A stretch of DNA of 64,000 nt from Pseudonocardia alaniniphila (GTDB taxonomy: Bacteria > Actinomycetota > Actinomycetes > Mycobacteriales > Pseudonocardiaceae). The notes beneath the pieces were generated by a model. The model was not told the origin of the DNA. It saw only the letters and a list, made by a program, of their open reading frames with translations, and did no database searches. The stretch is taken from NCBI RefSeq assembly GCF_022524485.1, contig NZ_JAKXMK010000029.1, forward strand, positions 111,918-175,917. Reading direction: 5' to 3'. The translations under genes and the position numbers were made by a program. Of the stretch, positions 51,949-60,173 are shown one piece after another; positions within the stretch are counted from its first letter, which is position 1, and every line of letters begins with the position of its first letter.

Positions 51949-53777
51949 CGCACCGTGATCACGACGGCGAGCGCGGCCAGAACGGCGAAGCCGACGGCCA
52001 TCTGTGCGTAGTACTGGTGCAGCTGCCCGGTCTGCGGCCGCCGGGCCCACCGGCCGAGGGCCCGCGCAGCTGCGGCGATGGCGCTCACACCCGAGTCGAG
52101 GGGGTGCTCGGCCCGCCGGTCCAGCATCCGCGCCGCACGGAGCGTGGCACGGCCGGCACCATCGACAGCCCGGTCGAGCACCCGGTCGTCGAACCGGGCG
52201 AGCGCCGAGGCGAGGGCGAGTGCCGGGCGCACCAGCACCGCGTGCACCGCGCGCTCGATCCCGAGCCATCCGTGCAGCAGCGCCGGTGCCGGGAGCCGCG
52301 CGGCCAGACCCCAGGTCAACGCCGCGGCACCGAGAGCGAGGACCGCGGACACGGCCGGCTCCCATCCGGCCGGCGCCGGGACGGGCGCGAGAACGCCGGT
52401 TGCGAGGAGGGGCAGCAGGCCGAGCCCTGCCGCGAGCAGGGCGAGTACGACGAGCGGCGGACGCACCACAGCGGCGACGCGATTGGCAGGCTCCCGCTCG
52501 ATCCGCCCGGTACCGGACACAGCGGGCTGCCACACGTACCAGAGGGCCTTGACGCTGTAGCACGCGGCGATCACCGCGGCGGCGAGCCCGGCCGCGTAGA
52601 GGGCGGGCGAGCGTTCGAGAGCGGCGGCCAGCACCGAGTCCTTGGTGGCCCACAGCGAGAGCGGCGGGATCCCGGCAAGGGTCAGCGCACCGACGGTGAA
52701 GGTGAGTCCGACCAGCCGGAACCGCCGGGCCGCGCCGCGCAGACCGTCCAGCCTGCGCGTGCCGAGCGTGACCAGCCAGACCCCGGCGACGAGGAACAGC
52801 AGGCTCTTCGTGGCAGCGTGCGCCACCAGCTGCAGCGTGCCGGCAGCCGTTCCGCCGACGCCTGCGGCGAGCACCATGTAGCCGATCTGCGCGCAGGTCG
52901 ACGCGGCCAGCAGCTGCTTGAGGTCGCTCTGGGCGACCGCGACGAGCCCGAGCAGCACGGCGGTGGCCACACCGGTCCAGGCCACGGCCGGGGCCGCCCA
53001 TCCGCTGGCCTCCAGCAGCGGCGCCAGGCGTAGCAGCAGGTACGCGCCCGCGGCCACCATGGTCGCCGAGTGCAGCAGCGCCGAGACCGGGCTCGGCCCC
53101 CGCATCGCACCGGAGAGCCAGAAGCTGAACGGCAGCTGCGCCGACTTGCCCAGCGCCGCCACCACCACACCGGCGGCGACGAGGTGCAGCCAGCCGCCCT
53201 GTGTGGCGGGCAGGGCCGAGAGGCCGAGCGAGCCGATCCCGCCGGCCAGCGCCGCACCCGTGGCGAGGTACAGGCCGAGGTCGGCGGTGCGGGTGGTGAG
53301 AAATGCGGTGTGGGCGGCACGGACGGCAGCGGGGTCACCCCGGTGGTAGGCGATCAGCGCCCAGCTGGTCGCGCCCATCACCTCCCACGCCATCAGCAGC
53401 ACGGCGAGCGTGGTGGCGGTGACCGTCATCAGCATCGCTCCGGCGAACAGCAGCATCAGGCCGACGAATCGGCCGGTGCGCAGCCCGGGCTCGCCCGCCG
53501 CGACCAGCAGCACCGCGAGAAGAGCGCCGGAGACCGTGACCACCATCGTTGCGGACAGCCCGTCCACCGCCAGCCCGGCGCGGATCCCGGCGAACAGCGG
53601 CGCATCGGCGGTCGGGCGGAGCACCGCGGCGGCGATCGCGAGCGCCAGCACCGCCGCCGCGAGCAGGGCCGAGACGGGCGCGGCGAAGCGGTCGGCCCGG
53701 CGACCGGCGAGGGCGAGGATGCCACCGGCCCCGACTGGGACTGCGACGAGCGAGCACAACAGCGCCGATGCGGGCAT
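51945..53777 (-). CDS. nuoL: NADH-quinone oxidoreductase subunit L-like protein
   Basis: A 610-residue distal antiporter-like subunit. It carries GKSAQLPFSFWLSGAMRGPSPVSALLHSATMV, the classical NuoL signature in two stretches, and DLKQLLAASTCAQIGYMVLA. The end is followed 4 bases later by nuoM in a GTGA overlap. The lateral-helix C-terminus is present but short. Confidence 0.92.
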   Translation of the reverse strand: MPASALLCSLVAVPVGAGGILALAGRRADRFAAPVSALLAAAVLALAIAAAVLRPTADAPLFAGIRAGLAVDGLSATMVVTVSGALLAVLLVAAGEPGLRTGRFVGLMLLFAGAMLMTVTATTLAVLLMAWEVMGATSWALIAYHRGDPAAVRAAHTAFLTTRTADLGLYLATGAALAGGIGSLGLSALPATQGGWLHLVAAGVVVAALGKSAQLPFSFWLSGAMRGPSPVSALLHSATMVAAGAYLLLRLAPLLEASGWAAPAVAWTGVATAVLLGLVAVAQSDLKQLLAASTCAQIGYMVLAAGVGGTAAGTLQLVAHAATKSLLFLVAGVWLVTLGTRRLDGLRGAARRFRLVGLTFTVGALTLAGIPPLSLWATKDSVLAAALERSPALYAAGLAAAVIAACYSVKALWYVWQPAVSGTGRIEREPANRVAAVVRPPLVVLALLAAGLGLLPLLATGVLAPVPAPAGWEPAVSAVLALGAAALTWGLAARLPAPALLHGWLGIERAVHAVLVRPALALASALARFDDRVLDRAVDGAGRATLRAARMLDRRAEHPLDSGVSAIAAAARALGRWARRPQTGQLHQYYAQMAVGFAVLAALAVVITVR

Positions 53778-53781
53778 CCGG

Positions 53782-54087
53782 TCAGCCCCGCAGGTCGGTC
53801 GCGCTGTCGGTCATGTCGACCTGGCGAGCGCGGTAGATCGCGGTGACCACGGCGAACCCGGCAGCCATCTCCACCGCCATCGCGGTGATGATCACGACGA
53901 TGAGGACCTGGCCGTCGGTGCCGCCGGGGGCGAGGAAGTACCAGAACGCCGCCGTGGCGAGGATGACGCCGTTCAGCATGAGCTCCAAGCCCATCATGAG
54001 CATCACGATCGACTGCTGTGACAGCGCCCCGTAGAGGCCGATCGCGAAGAGCGCGGCCGCTGCGAGAAGGAACAGCTGGAGGGTCAC
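53782..54087 (-). CDS. nuoK: NADH-quinone oxidoreductase subunit K-like protein
   Basis: A 101-residue three-helix subunit. It shows IGLYGALSQQSIVMLMMGLE (carrying a conserved membrane Glu), VILATAAFW and the VVIITAMAVEMAAGFAVV helix. It is encoded out of frame inside a longer open frame. GTG 54087 overlaps the nuoJ stop by 4 bases, and nuoL follows after 4 bp. Confidence 0.9.
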   Translation of the reverse strand: MTLQLFLLAAAALFAIGLYGALSQQSIVMLMMGLELMLNGVILATAAFWYFLAPGGTDGQVLIVVIITAMAVEMAAGFAVVTAIYRARQVDMTDSATDLRG

Positions 54088-54647
54088 CGTCCGGCCCTCC
54101 CGGCCGCGGGGTCGTCGGCGGGCCGGGTGCGTAGGTCGTCGCCGAACCGGTCGTAGCGGCCGCGGTTCGTGGCCAGCACGACGGAGGTGACGATCGTGGC
54201 GAAGAGGGCCACGCCGAGCGTCATCATGGTCAGCATCTGGCCGCCCATCAGGGCCTCGCCGAGTGCGAACGTCAGGTCCGGAGCCGGTGACCCGCGGCGC
54301 GCGGGCCAGTCGACCAGCAGGATCCCGGCGGCGAGCGCGACGAAGGTGGCGATCGCGATCGCCATCGAGCCCGCCTTGTTGTGATACATCGCCATCGGCA
54401 TCAGCCCGGCGGGGTTCATCATGTACATGATCATGAAAACCGCCATGATGACCATCTCGATCACCATCATCAGGGCGATGAGCACCCCGAGGTAGCCGAG
54501 CCCGAGAAGCAGCACGAGACCGGCGACGGCCAGGAACGAGCCGAGCAGCGCGAACGTCACCCGTGCCATCGAGCCCAGCCGGAACACCGCGAACCCGGAG
54601 ACCACCGCGGCGATCGCGAGGATCCAGAACAGGGCGGTCGAGGCCAT
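54084..54647 (-). CDS. nuoJ: NADH-quinone oxidoreductase subunit J-like protein
   Basis: A 187-residue five-helix subunit (FWILAIAAVVSGFAVFRLG ... GYLGVLIALMMVIEMVIMAVFM). It has more methionine than usual around the fourth helix. ATG 54647 follows the nuoH stop directly. It is part of the membrane arm near the quinone-proton coupling site. Confidence 0.88.
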   Translation of the reverse strand: MASTALFWILAIAAVVSGFAVFRLGSMARVTFALLGSFLAVAGLVLLLGLGYLGVLIALMMVIEMVIMAVFMIMYMMNPAGLMPMAMYHNKAGSMAIAIATFVALAAGILLVDWPARRGSPAPDLTFALGEALMGGQMLTMMTLGVALFATIVTSVVLATNRGRYDRFGDDLRTRPADDPAAGRAGR

Positions 54648-55616
54648 TCACATCCCTCCTCCGCGGCCGAGCACGACGAGCGCGACGGCCAGCGCCTGGG
54701 CGATCATGAGCGGGACCAGCACGATCCAGGAGAACTCGGTCCAGCGATCCATACGGATCGTCGGGAAGCGGTGGCGCAGCCACACCACGGCGCCGAGCAC
54801 CGCCGCGGTCTTGATCGCCACCCACAGCCAGGCGGGCAGCCACGGCCCGTTGCCGCCGCCGAGGAACAGCGGTACCGCCATGGCGGCGGCCACCACCAGC
54901 AACAGCCACCGCCCGCCTGCGAACACGAGCCGGTCGACGCCGGACAGTTCCGCGGCGGCCCCGCCCGCGACGCCGCGATCCACCGGCGCGTCGAACGGGC
55001 CCCAGAACGCCATGGCCGCGGCGGAGACCAGGTACACGACGAAGGCGACCGGCATGATCGCCACGAACCACAGGCCCTGCTGGGCAGCGACGATGTCGGT
55101 GATCCGGAGGCTCTGCGCACCCAGCGCGGCGGTGATGATCGCGAACATGTGCGGTAGCTCGTACGCCAGGCCCTGCGCGACGAACCGGTAGCCGCCGACC
55201 AGGCTCAGCGTGCTGTCGGGTCCCCACCCGGCCATCCAGACCGCGGCCCACGCCAGTACCTCCATGGCGTTGAACCAGACGACGCCGACCGCGAGATCGG
55301 CCACGGGCCGCGACCCGAGCGGGAGGACGGCGGCGGCGAGCACCGCGGCCACCGGCAGCACCGCGGTGCCGAGCCGCCAGAGCACCGGATCCGCGGCGAC
55401 CGTGCGACGGCGCTGCCCGACCAGCAGCCGCGCGGACTCGCGCAGCGGCGCAAGCGTGGCAGGGACCGGACCGGTCGGTCGTCCGGCGGCGCGCGCGGTG
55501 AGGGCGGTGTCGAACGCGGTGGTCGCCCACGCCGCCAGCGCGAGGAGGAGCGGCAACAGCAGGACCCACCACACGGGCAGTGCGCCGGGCAACTCGGTGG
55601 GCATCGGCTCACCCAT
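54648..55616 (-). CDS. nuoH: NADH-quinone oxidoreductase subunit H-like protein
   Basis: A 322-residue, eight-helix subunit. In normal complex I it forms the quinone chamber with NuoB and NuoD. It retains PFDAPVDRGVAGGAAAELSG, a variant of the conserved PFDLPEAEAELVAG-type loop with several acidic residues lost. It also has VAIKTAAVLGAVVWLRHRFPTIRMDRW. The start overlaps the stop of the upstream connector gene by 8 bp. Confidence 0.88.
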   Translation of the reverse strand: MGEPMPTELPGALPVWWVLLLPLLLALAAWATTAFDTALTARAAGRPTGPVPATLAPLRESARLLVGQRRRTVAADPVLWRLGTAVLPVAAVLAAAVLPLGSRPVADLAVGVVWFNAMEVLAWAAVWMAGWGPDSTLSLVGGYRFVAQGLAYELPHMFAIITAALGAQSLRITDIVAAQQGLWFVAIMPVAFVVYLVSAAAMAFWGPFDAPVDRGVAGGAAAELSGVDRLVFAGGRWLLLVVAAAMAVPLFLGGGNGPWLPAWLWVAIKTAAVLGAVVWLRHRFPTIRMDRWTEFSWIVLVPLMIAQALAVALVVLGRGGGM

Positions 55617-56805
55617 GCGGTGCCTGTCCCGCTCGGGGGACGGTGATGCGGTCGGTGTCCGGGTCCACGGCCGCGACGATCAGCCGCGCTGCGGCGAGCT
55701 CGGCCCCGACGAGCAGCGCCGCCAGCTCGTCGGGAGTGCGGGTGTCGGTGTCGCCGGGGTCGTCGTCAGCGTGCGCGGGGTCGTCGACGGCGGCCAGCGC
55801 GGTCGGCAGAGCCGCGAGCCGGGCGGCCAGCAGCGCGGTGACATCGCCCGCGCCGGAGCCGACCCCGCGCAGCATCCGGCGCAGCATGCGTGACCGACGG
55901 ACCCTCTCCACCAGCGCATCCGCACGCGGACGTAGCGCCTGCTCCGGGGCGCCGGCGAGGAGCTCGTCACGCAGGTGGCGGGCCGTGGCCGCGGGGTCGC
56001 CCCAGCCTGCTGTGCCGAGCAGGCGGGCCAGGGCGTCGAGGTGGCGGGCCGCGCGACGGCGCGTGTGCTCCACGCTGCTGTCCGCATCGCTCCAGAACGC
56101 CGGCAGGGCGGCGTGGTCGTGGGCAGGCGGATCGAGGACCCGGGCACTGGCCTCCTGCACGACGTCGCCCTGGAGGACCACGTCGACGACCAGGCCGGCG
56201 GGCCAGTCGGGCAGAACCGGGCCGAGCGGGACGCGCAACCGGTCGAGCATCAGCCCGTCGCGGTCCGGGCCGACGTCGGCCATCGGCAGCCCACCCGCCA
56301 TCCCCATCCCGCCGCCGTGCTGATGATGCCCGCTCTGCTGATGACCGGCGTGCTGGTGCGAGCCGGGTTGATGCTCGCCGTGTTCGTGCTGCTCGTGCTC
56401 GCCGTGTTCCGTGCCGCGCTCGCTCGGCAGGGGTTCGCGGTGTTCTCCGTGCCGGGCATGGGTGGAGGGCCGGGCGGGTTCGCGGCGTTGCCGGGCGGTG
56501 TCGGCGAGGTCCGCCGCGGCCCGGTCCAGTGCGGGCGCGGCTGTGCTCGCCGTCGCGACGTCCACGCGGGCGCGTGGGGCGGGTATCTGCTGCCACAGCC
56601 GTTCGACAACGGCTGCGAGCTCCGGTCCGGGGGTTCCCGCCACCACCAGCACATCGGTGTCGGCCGGACTCGGAGCGACGGGCCAGCCACGCCTGGCGAG
56701 CTCGGCCTCGACCGCCAGGCGCTGGGCGGTGCCGCCGACAGCCGGCACGACCAGCACGTGCGGCCGAGCGGCGGCGAAGCGCAGCAGGCGGGCGGTCAGG
56801 TCCAC
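55609..56805 (-). CDS. Degenerate NuoB/NuoD-like connector with histidine-rich linker
   Basis: A 398-residue protein lying where nuoB-nuoG usually are. Residues 15-85 resemble NuoB (PHVLVVPAVGG, DTDVLVVAGTPGPELAAVVERLW) but have no cysteines for the N2 iron-sulphur cluster. A linker at about 115-170 is very rich in histidine (HGEHEQHEHGEHQPGSHQHAG). The rest begins with DRDGLMLDRLRVPLGPVLPDWPAGL, which looks like the start of NuoD, and continues with poorly conserved helices. GTG 56805 starts inside the nuoA stop region and has GGAGCC upstream. It probably caps the membrane arm; electron transfer through it seems impossible. The histidines may bind metal. Confidence 0.72.
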   Translation of the reverse strand: MDLTARLLRFAAARPHVLVVPAVGGTAQRLAVEAELARRGWPVAPSPADTDVLVVAGTPGPELAAVVERLWQQIPAPRARVDVATASTAAPALDRAAADLADTARQRREPARPSTHARHGEHREPLPSERGTEHGEHEQHEHGEHQPGSHQHAGHQQSGHHQHGGGMGMAGGLPMADVGPDRDGLMLDRLRVPLGPVLPDWPAGLVVDVVLQGDVVQEASARVLDPPAHDHAALPAFWSDADSSVEHTRRRAARHLDALARLLGTAGWGDPAATARHLRDELLAGAPEQALRPRADALVERVRRSRMLRRMLRGVGSGAGDVTALLAARLAALPTALAAVDDPAHADDDPGDTDTRTPDELAALLVGAELAAARLIVAAVDPDTDRITVPRAGQAPHG

Positions 56806-57146
56806 CGCAGGGCTCCCTCCCGCCACGCGTAGACGACCCCGGCCAGCAGGATGGCCAGGAACGTGAACATCTCGATCACCGCCGCCGGGCCGACCCGCGA
56901 CACGACGAGCGTCCACGGGTACATGAACACCATCTCCATGTCGAAGGCCAGGAAGACCATCGTCACGGGGTACCACCGGACGTGGAAGCGGGAGAACGCG
57001 TGCTGGGCCGGGGGCAGGCCGCCGCTGAACGGGGCGACCTCCAGCGCCGGCGGGCGTACGGAGAGCATGCGGGACGCCCCGTAGATCAGCAGCACTGCCG
57101 CCACGACGACGCCGAGCAGGACGAGCACCGGCCGGAACTCGGCCAT
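56796..57146 (-). CDS. nuoA: NADH-quinone oxidoreductase subunit A-like protein
   Basis: A 116-residue three-helix subunit and the first gene of the operon. It has the conserved PFSGG segment, RWYPVTMVFLAFDMEMVFMYPW with the Asp/Glu pair, and a third helix. I chose ATG 57146 because GGAGG is 7 bp before it; a GTG two codons upstream is the alternative. The connector gene starts within its last codons. Confidence 0.9.
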   Translation of the reverse strand: MAEFRPVLVLLGVVVAAVLLIYGASRMLSVRPPALEVAPFSGGLPPAQHAFSRFHVRWYPVTMVFLAFDMEMVFMYPWTLVVSRVGPAAVIEMFTFLAILLAGVVYAWREGALRWT

Positions 57147-57570
57147 CGGCACTCCTCCCGTTCACTCGATTGATACCTATACCCCGCACGGGCATCGTTG
57201 CCCAGCCGTGGAGCGGTGTCCACCCGGAGCGCTCGTCCGGGTACTCATGTCGCCACCGCTTCGGAGCGCCCGGGTCGGGCCGCGAGGTGACCGTTAAGTC
57301 TGATTGTTCATGATTCTTCTGTACCGGCAAGGAATCGCCGCTGTAACGCCATCACATTCGGTGCGCGTTTTGTGCTGAACGGTGACTCCCGGAGATGGGC
57401 GAGGGGAGCGCCCGCCTCCGGGTTCAACGGGCTGGTACGAACCGACTACTGACCGCAAATGGTGATCGTTATCATGTCATTATGGTCGGCCATATGGGCG
57501 GAGAAGGCCGAATATGCGGGAGGCTGTCACGTACGCTCACCAGGTTTCTTGCGGACGAGGAGCTGGTGAG
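57147..57570. other. 424-bp divergent region between nuoA and the DUF1490 gene
   Basis: AT-richer than its surroundings, especially 57295-57320 and 57455-57490. No gene is supported. It should hold the promoter of the nuo-like operon on one side and of the metal-efflux pair on the other. The one clear motif is listed separately. Confidence 0.4.
57463..57474. promoter_or_regulatory. TGAT-N4-ATCA motif before the metal-efflux pair
   Basis: TGAT-CGTT-ATCA lies in a locally AT-rich tract, with AATG (57458-57461) and CATT (57478-57481) forming an outer pair. Sites of this kind serve ArsR/SmtB or Fur-family metalloregulators. It lies about 100 bp before the DUF1490 gene. Speculative. Confidence 0.35.
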
Positions 57571-57852
57571 ATGATCGGCGGATTCCTGGGCAAGGCCACA
57601 GGATTGGTGGCCAGCGGCGCGGTAGGTGCAGTCGCCTACGACGGGGTCAAGAGACTGATGCGCAGCGACGTGTTCCACGGCGCGGCGGTCACCGTCACCT
57701 CGTGGGGGCTGCGAGGAGCGCGGCTCGCAGAGACCGGAGCCGAGAAGGCCCGGCTCACCACCGCCGACATCGTCAGCGAGGCGCGGGACAAGGTCGGCGA
57801 ACAGTCACCTGCTCCCGGCGGAGCGGCGTCGATCCACAACCACGAGCACTAG
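57571..57852 (+). CDS. DUF1490 (PacL-like) metal-efflux partner protein
   Basis: A 93-residue DUF1490 protein. It begins MIGGFLGKATGLVASGAVGAVA, a glycine-patterned membrane helix, then a basic amphipathic part and the acidic C-terminus HNHEH. Mycobacterial PacL1 (Rv3269) has the same design, a membrane anchor plus a metal-binding His/Asp tail, and assembles P-type ATPase CtpC in platforms for zinc resistance. The same two-gene order is seen here, with CtpC starting 7 bp later. Good ribosome-binding site (GAGGAG). Confidence 0.87.
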   Translation: MIGGFLGKATGLVASGAVGAVAYDGVKRLMRSDVFHGAAVTVTSWGLRGARLAETGAEKARLTTADIVSEARDKVGEQSPAPGGAASIHNHEH

Positions 57853-57858
57853 GCACGC

Positions 57859-59997
57859 GTGGCGATCACCGTTGTATCGGATGCGGCCGGCCGCGTCCGG
57901 TTCGATGCTCCGGAGCTGATCGGTAGTCCGCCACTCGCCGTCGCGGTCGAGGATGCCGTCGACGCCGTGCCGCACGTGCGTCAGGTGTACGCCTACCCGC
58001 GCACCGGCAACGTCGTCGTCTGGTTCGACCCGCAGCGCTGCGACCGCACCGAGCTCGTCGAGGCGATCGGCAAGGGACTGGGTGCCGACCCCCAGGCCAC
58101 CGCCGAGCGCACTCCGCGTTCGGCGGACACCACCAACGGCGGACTCGTCCGCCTGGTCGTGGGCGGGCTGGCGCTGGCCGGGCTGGGACTGCGCCGGTAC
58201 GGGCTGCGCAGGCCCCCGATGCTCGGGCCCACCAGTCGCACGGTGGCCACCGGGGTCACGATCTTCACCGGCTATCCGTTCCTGCGCGGTGCCCTGCGCT
58301 CGCTCACGGGCCGCAGAGGAGCCGGCACCGACGCACTCGTCTCCGCGGCCACCGTTGCCAGCCTGGTGCTGCGGGAGAACGTCGTCGCGCTCACGGTGCT
58401 GTGGTTGCTCAACATCGGCGAGTACCTGCAGGACCTGACGCTGCGCCGCAGCCGGCGGGCGATCTCCGAGCTGCTCACCGGCGCGCAGACCAGGGCCTGG
58501 ATCCGGCTCGCGGACGGCACCGAGCTCGAGGTCGACATCGACCAGCTCGGGATCGGCGACCAGGTGGTGGTGCACGAGCATGTCGTGCTGCCCGTCGACG
58601 GAGTGATCGTCGAGGGTGAGGGCATCGTCGACCAGGCGGCGATCACCGGTGAGCAGCTGCCCATCACCGTCGCGCCCGGCAGGTCGCTCTACGCAGGCAC
58701 CGTGGTGCTGCGCGGACGGCTGGTGGTGCGGGCATCGGCGGTGGGCCGCGACAGCGCGATCGGACGCATCATCAACCGGGTCGAGCAGGCCCAGCAGGAC
58801 CGGGCGCCGATCCAGACCGTGGGCGAGAACTTCTCCCGCCGCTTCGTGCCCACGTCGTTCGCGCTGTCGGCGCTCACGCTGCTGGTCACCCGTGACGTCC
58901 GGCGCGCCATGACGATGCTGCTGGTCGCATGCCCGTGCGCGGTCGGGTTGGCCACACCCACGGCGATCAGCGCCGCCATCGGCAACGGCGCCCGGCGCGG
59001 GATCCTGATCAAGGGCGGCGCGCACCTCGAGGCAGCCGGTCGCATGGACGCGGTGATCTTCGACAAGACCGGCACGCTCACGATCGGCCACCCGATCGTC
59101 ACCAACGTCGTCTCCTTCCACGACGCCTGGACACCGGAGCAGGTACTCGCCTACGCGGCGAGCTCGGAGATCCACTCGCGGCATCCGCTCGCCCAGGCCG
59201 TCATCCGGTCCACGGAGGAACGGCTCATCACGATCCCGCCGCACGAGGAGTGCGAGGTGCTGCTCGGGCAGGGGATGCGGGTGGAGTCCGACGGGCGGAT
59301 CCTGCTGATCGGCAGCCGCGAGCTGCTGGCGCAGGAGGGGATCCCGATCAGTGCCGCGGCCGGCGACTGGGTCCGCAGGCTGCAAGCGGCCGCCGAGACC
59401 CCCCTGCTGCTGGCTGTGGACGGCACCCTGGTCGGCCTCGTGTCGCTGCGGGACACGCTGCGGCCGGAGTCCCGCGAGGTGCTCGACGCGCTGCGCGCCG
59501 ACGGCGTGCGCCGGATCGTGCTCCTCACCGGCGACCACTCGGAAACGGCCGCCGCCGTGGCCGCCGAGCTCGGGATCGAGGAGTTCCAGGCGCAGGTCTC
59601 GCCCGAGATGAAGCAGGATCTCGTCCGATCCATGCAGGACGAGGGATACACCGTCGCGATGGTGGGCGACGGCACCAACGACGCCCCCGCACTGGCGCTC
59701 GCCGACATCGGCATCGCGATGGGCGTGGCGGGCACCGACGTGGCGGTCGAGACCGCCGACGTCGCCCTGGCCGGCGACGACCTGCGCAAACTCCTCGACC
59801 TACGAGACCTCGGGCGGCGCAGCATCGGGCTGATCCGGCAGAACTACGGCATGTCGATCGCGGTCAACGCGGCCGGCCTCGTCGTCTCGGCCGGGGGAGC
59901 GATGAGCCCGGTGGTGGCGGCCGTCCTGCACAACGCGTCGTCCGTGGCCGTGGTGAGCAACAGTTCGCGGCTGATCCGCTACCGGCTGGGTGGCTAG
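57859..59997 (+). CDS. ctpC: P1B-type metal-exporting ATPase (CtpC-like, Zn/Mn)
   Basis: A 712-residue heavy-metal ATPase. It contains the metal-channel motif CPC (358-360), the phosphorylation motif DKTGT (Asp402) and the hinge GDGTND (603-608). The N-terminal domain, which replaces a typical HMA, lacks a CxxC metal site. It resembles mycobacterial CtpC, which exports Zn2+ or Mn2+. It pumps metal ions out of the cytosol using ATP. Start GTG 57859, immediately after the PacL-like gene. Confidence 0.9.
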   Translation: MAITVVSDAAGRVRFDAPELIGSPPLAVAVEDAVDAVPHVRQVYAYPRTGNVVVWFDPQRCDRTELVEAIGKGLGADPQATAERTPRSADTTNGGLVRLVVGGLALAGLGLRRYGLRRPPMLGPTSRTVATGVTIFTGYPFLRGALRSLTGRRGAGTDALVSAATVASLVLRENVVALTVLWLLNIGEYLQDLTLRRSRRAISELLTGAQTRAWIRLADGTELEVDIDQLGIGDQVVVHEHVVLPVDGVIVEGEGIVDQAAITGEQLPITVAPGRSLYAGTVVLRGRLVVRASAVGRDSAIGRIINRVEQAQQDRAPIQTVGENFSRRFVPTSFALSALTLLVTRDVRRAMTMLLVACPCAVGLATPTAISAAIGNGARRGILIKGGAHLEAAGRMDAVIFDKTGTLTIGHPIVTNVVSFHDAWTPEQVLAYAASSEIHSRHPLAQAVIRSTEERLITIPPHEECEVLLGQGMRVESDGRILLIGSRELLAQEGIPISAAAGDWVRRLQAAAETPLLLAVDGTLVGLVSLRDTLRPESREVLDALRADGVRRIVLLTGDHSETAAAVAAELGIEEFQAQVSPEMKQDLVRSMQDEGYTVAMVGDGTNDAPALALADIGIAMGVAGTDVAVETADVALAGDDLRKLLDLRDLGRRSIGLIRQNYGMSIAVNAAGLVVSAGGAMSPVVAAVLHNASSVAVVSNSSRLIRYRLGG

Positions 59998-60173
59998 CCG
60001 ACCCCTTCCGGGAGAGCACGGGCCGGGCGCCGATCTGCGGGTCGACGGCGTCCTCTGGCGTCCGGCGCAACGAAACCGAACCCGCCCGGTCCCGGCCCCT
60101 CCTGGGGATCGCGTGTTGCCCGGTCCGCGATGGCCGGCGGGCCGCGGACTGGGGCGGGCCGCCCGCCGCGGGT

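Noticed and set aside
50302..52011. 569-codon plus-strand frame opposite nuoM
   Set aside because: Low-complexity Glu/Arg/Gln translation typical of an antisense shadow of a membrane protein gene.
51949..53001. 850-codon upstream extension of nuoM
   Set aside because: It overlaps nuoL almost entirely and translates to Arg/Gly/Ala-rich sequence. NuoM is normally about 500 residues, which fits the start at 51948.
56806..57330. Upstream extension of the NuoB/NuoD-like gene across nuoA
   Set aside because: The extension is in a different frame from nuoA, has no homology and would include the nuo promoter region.
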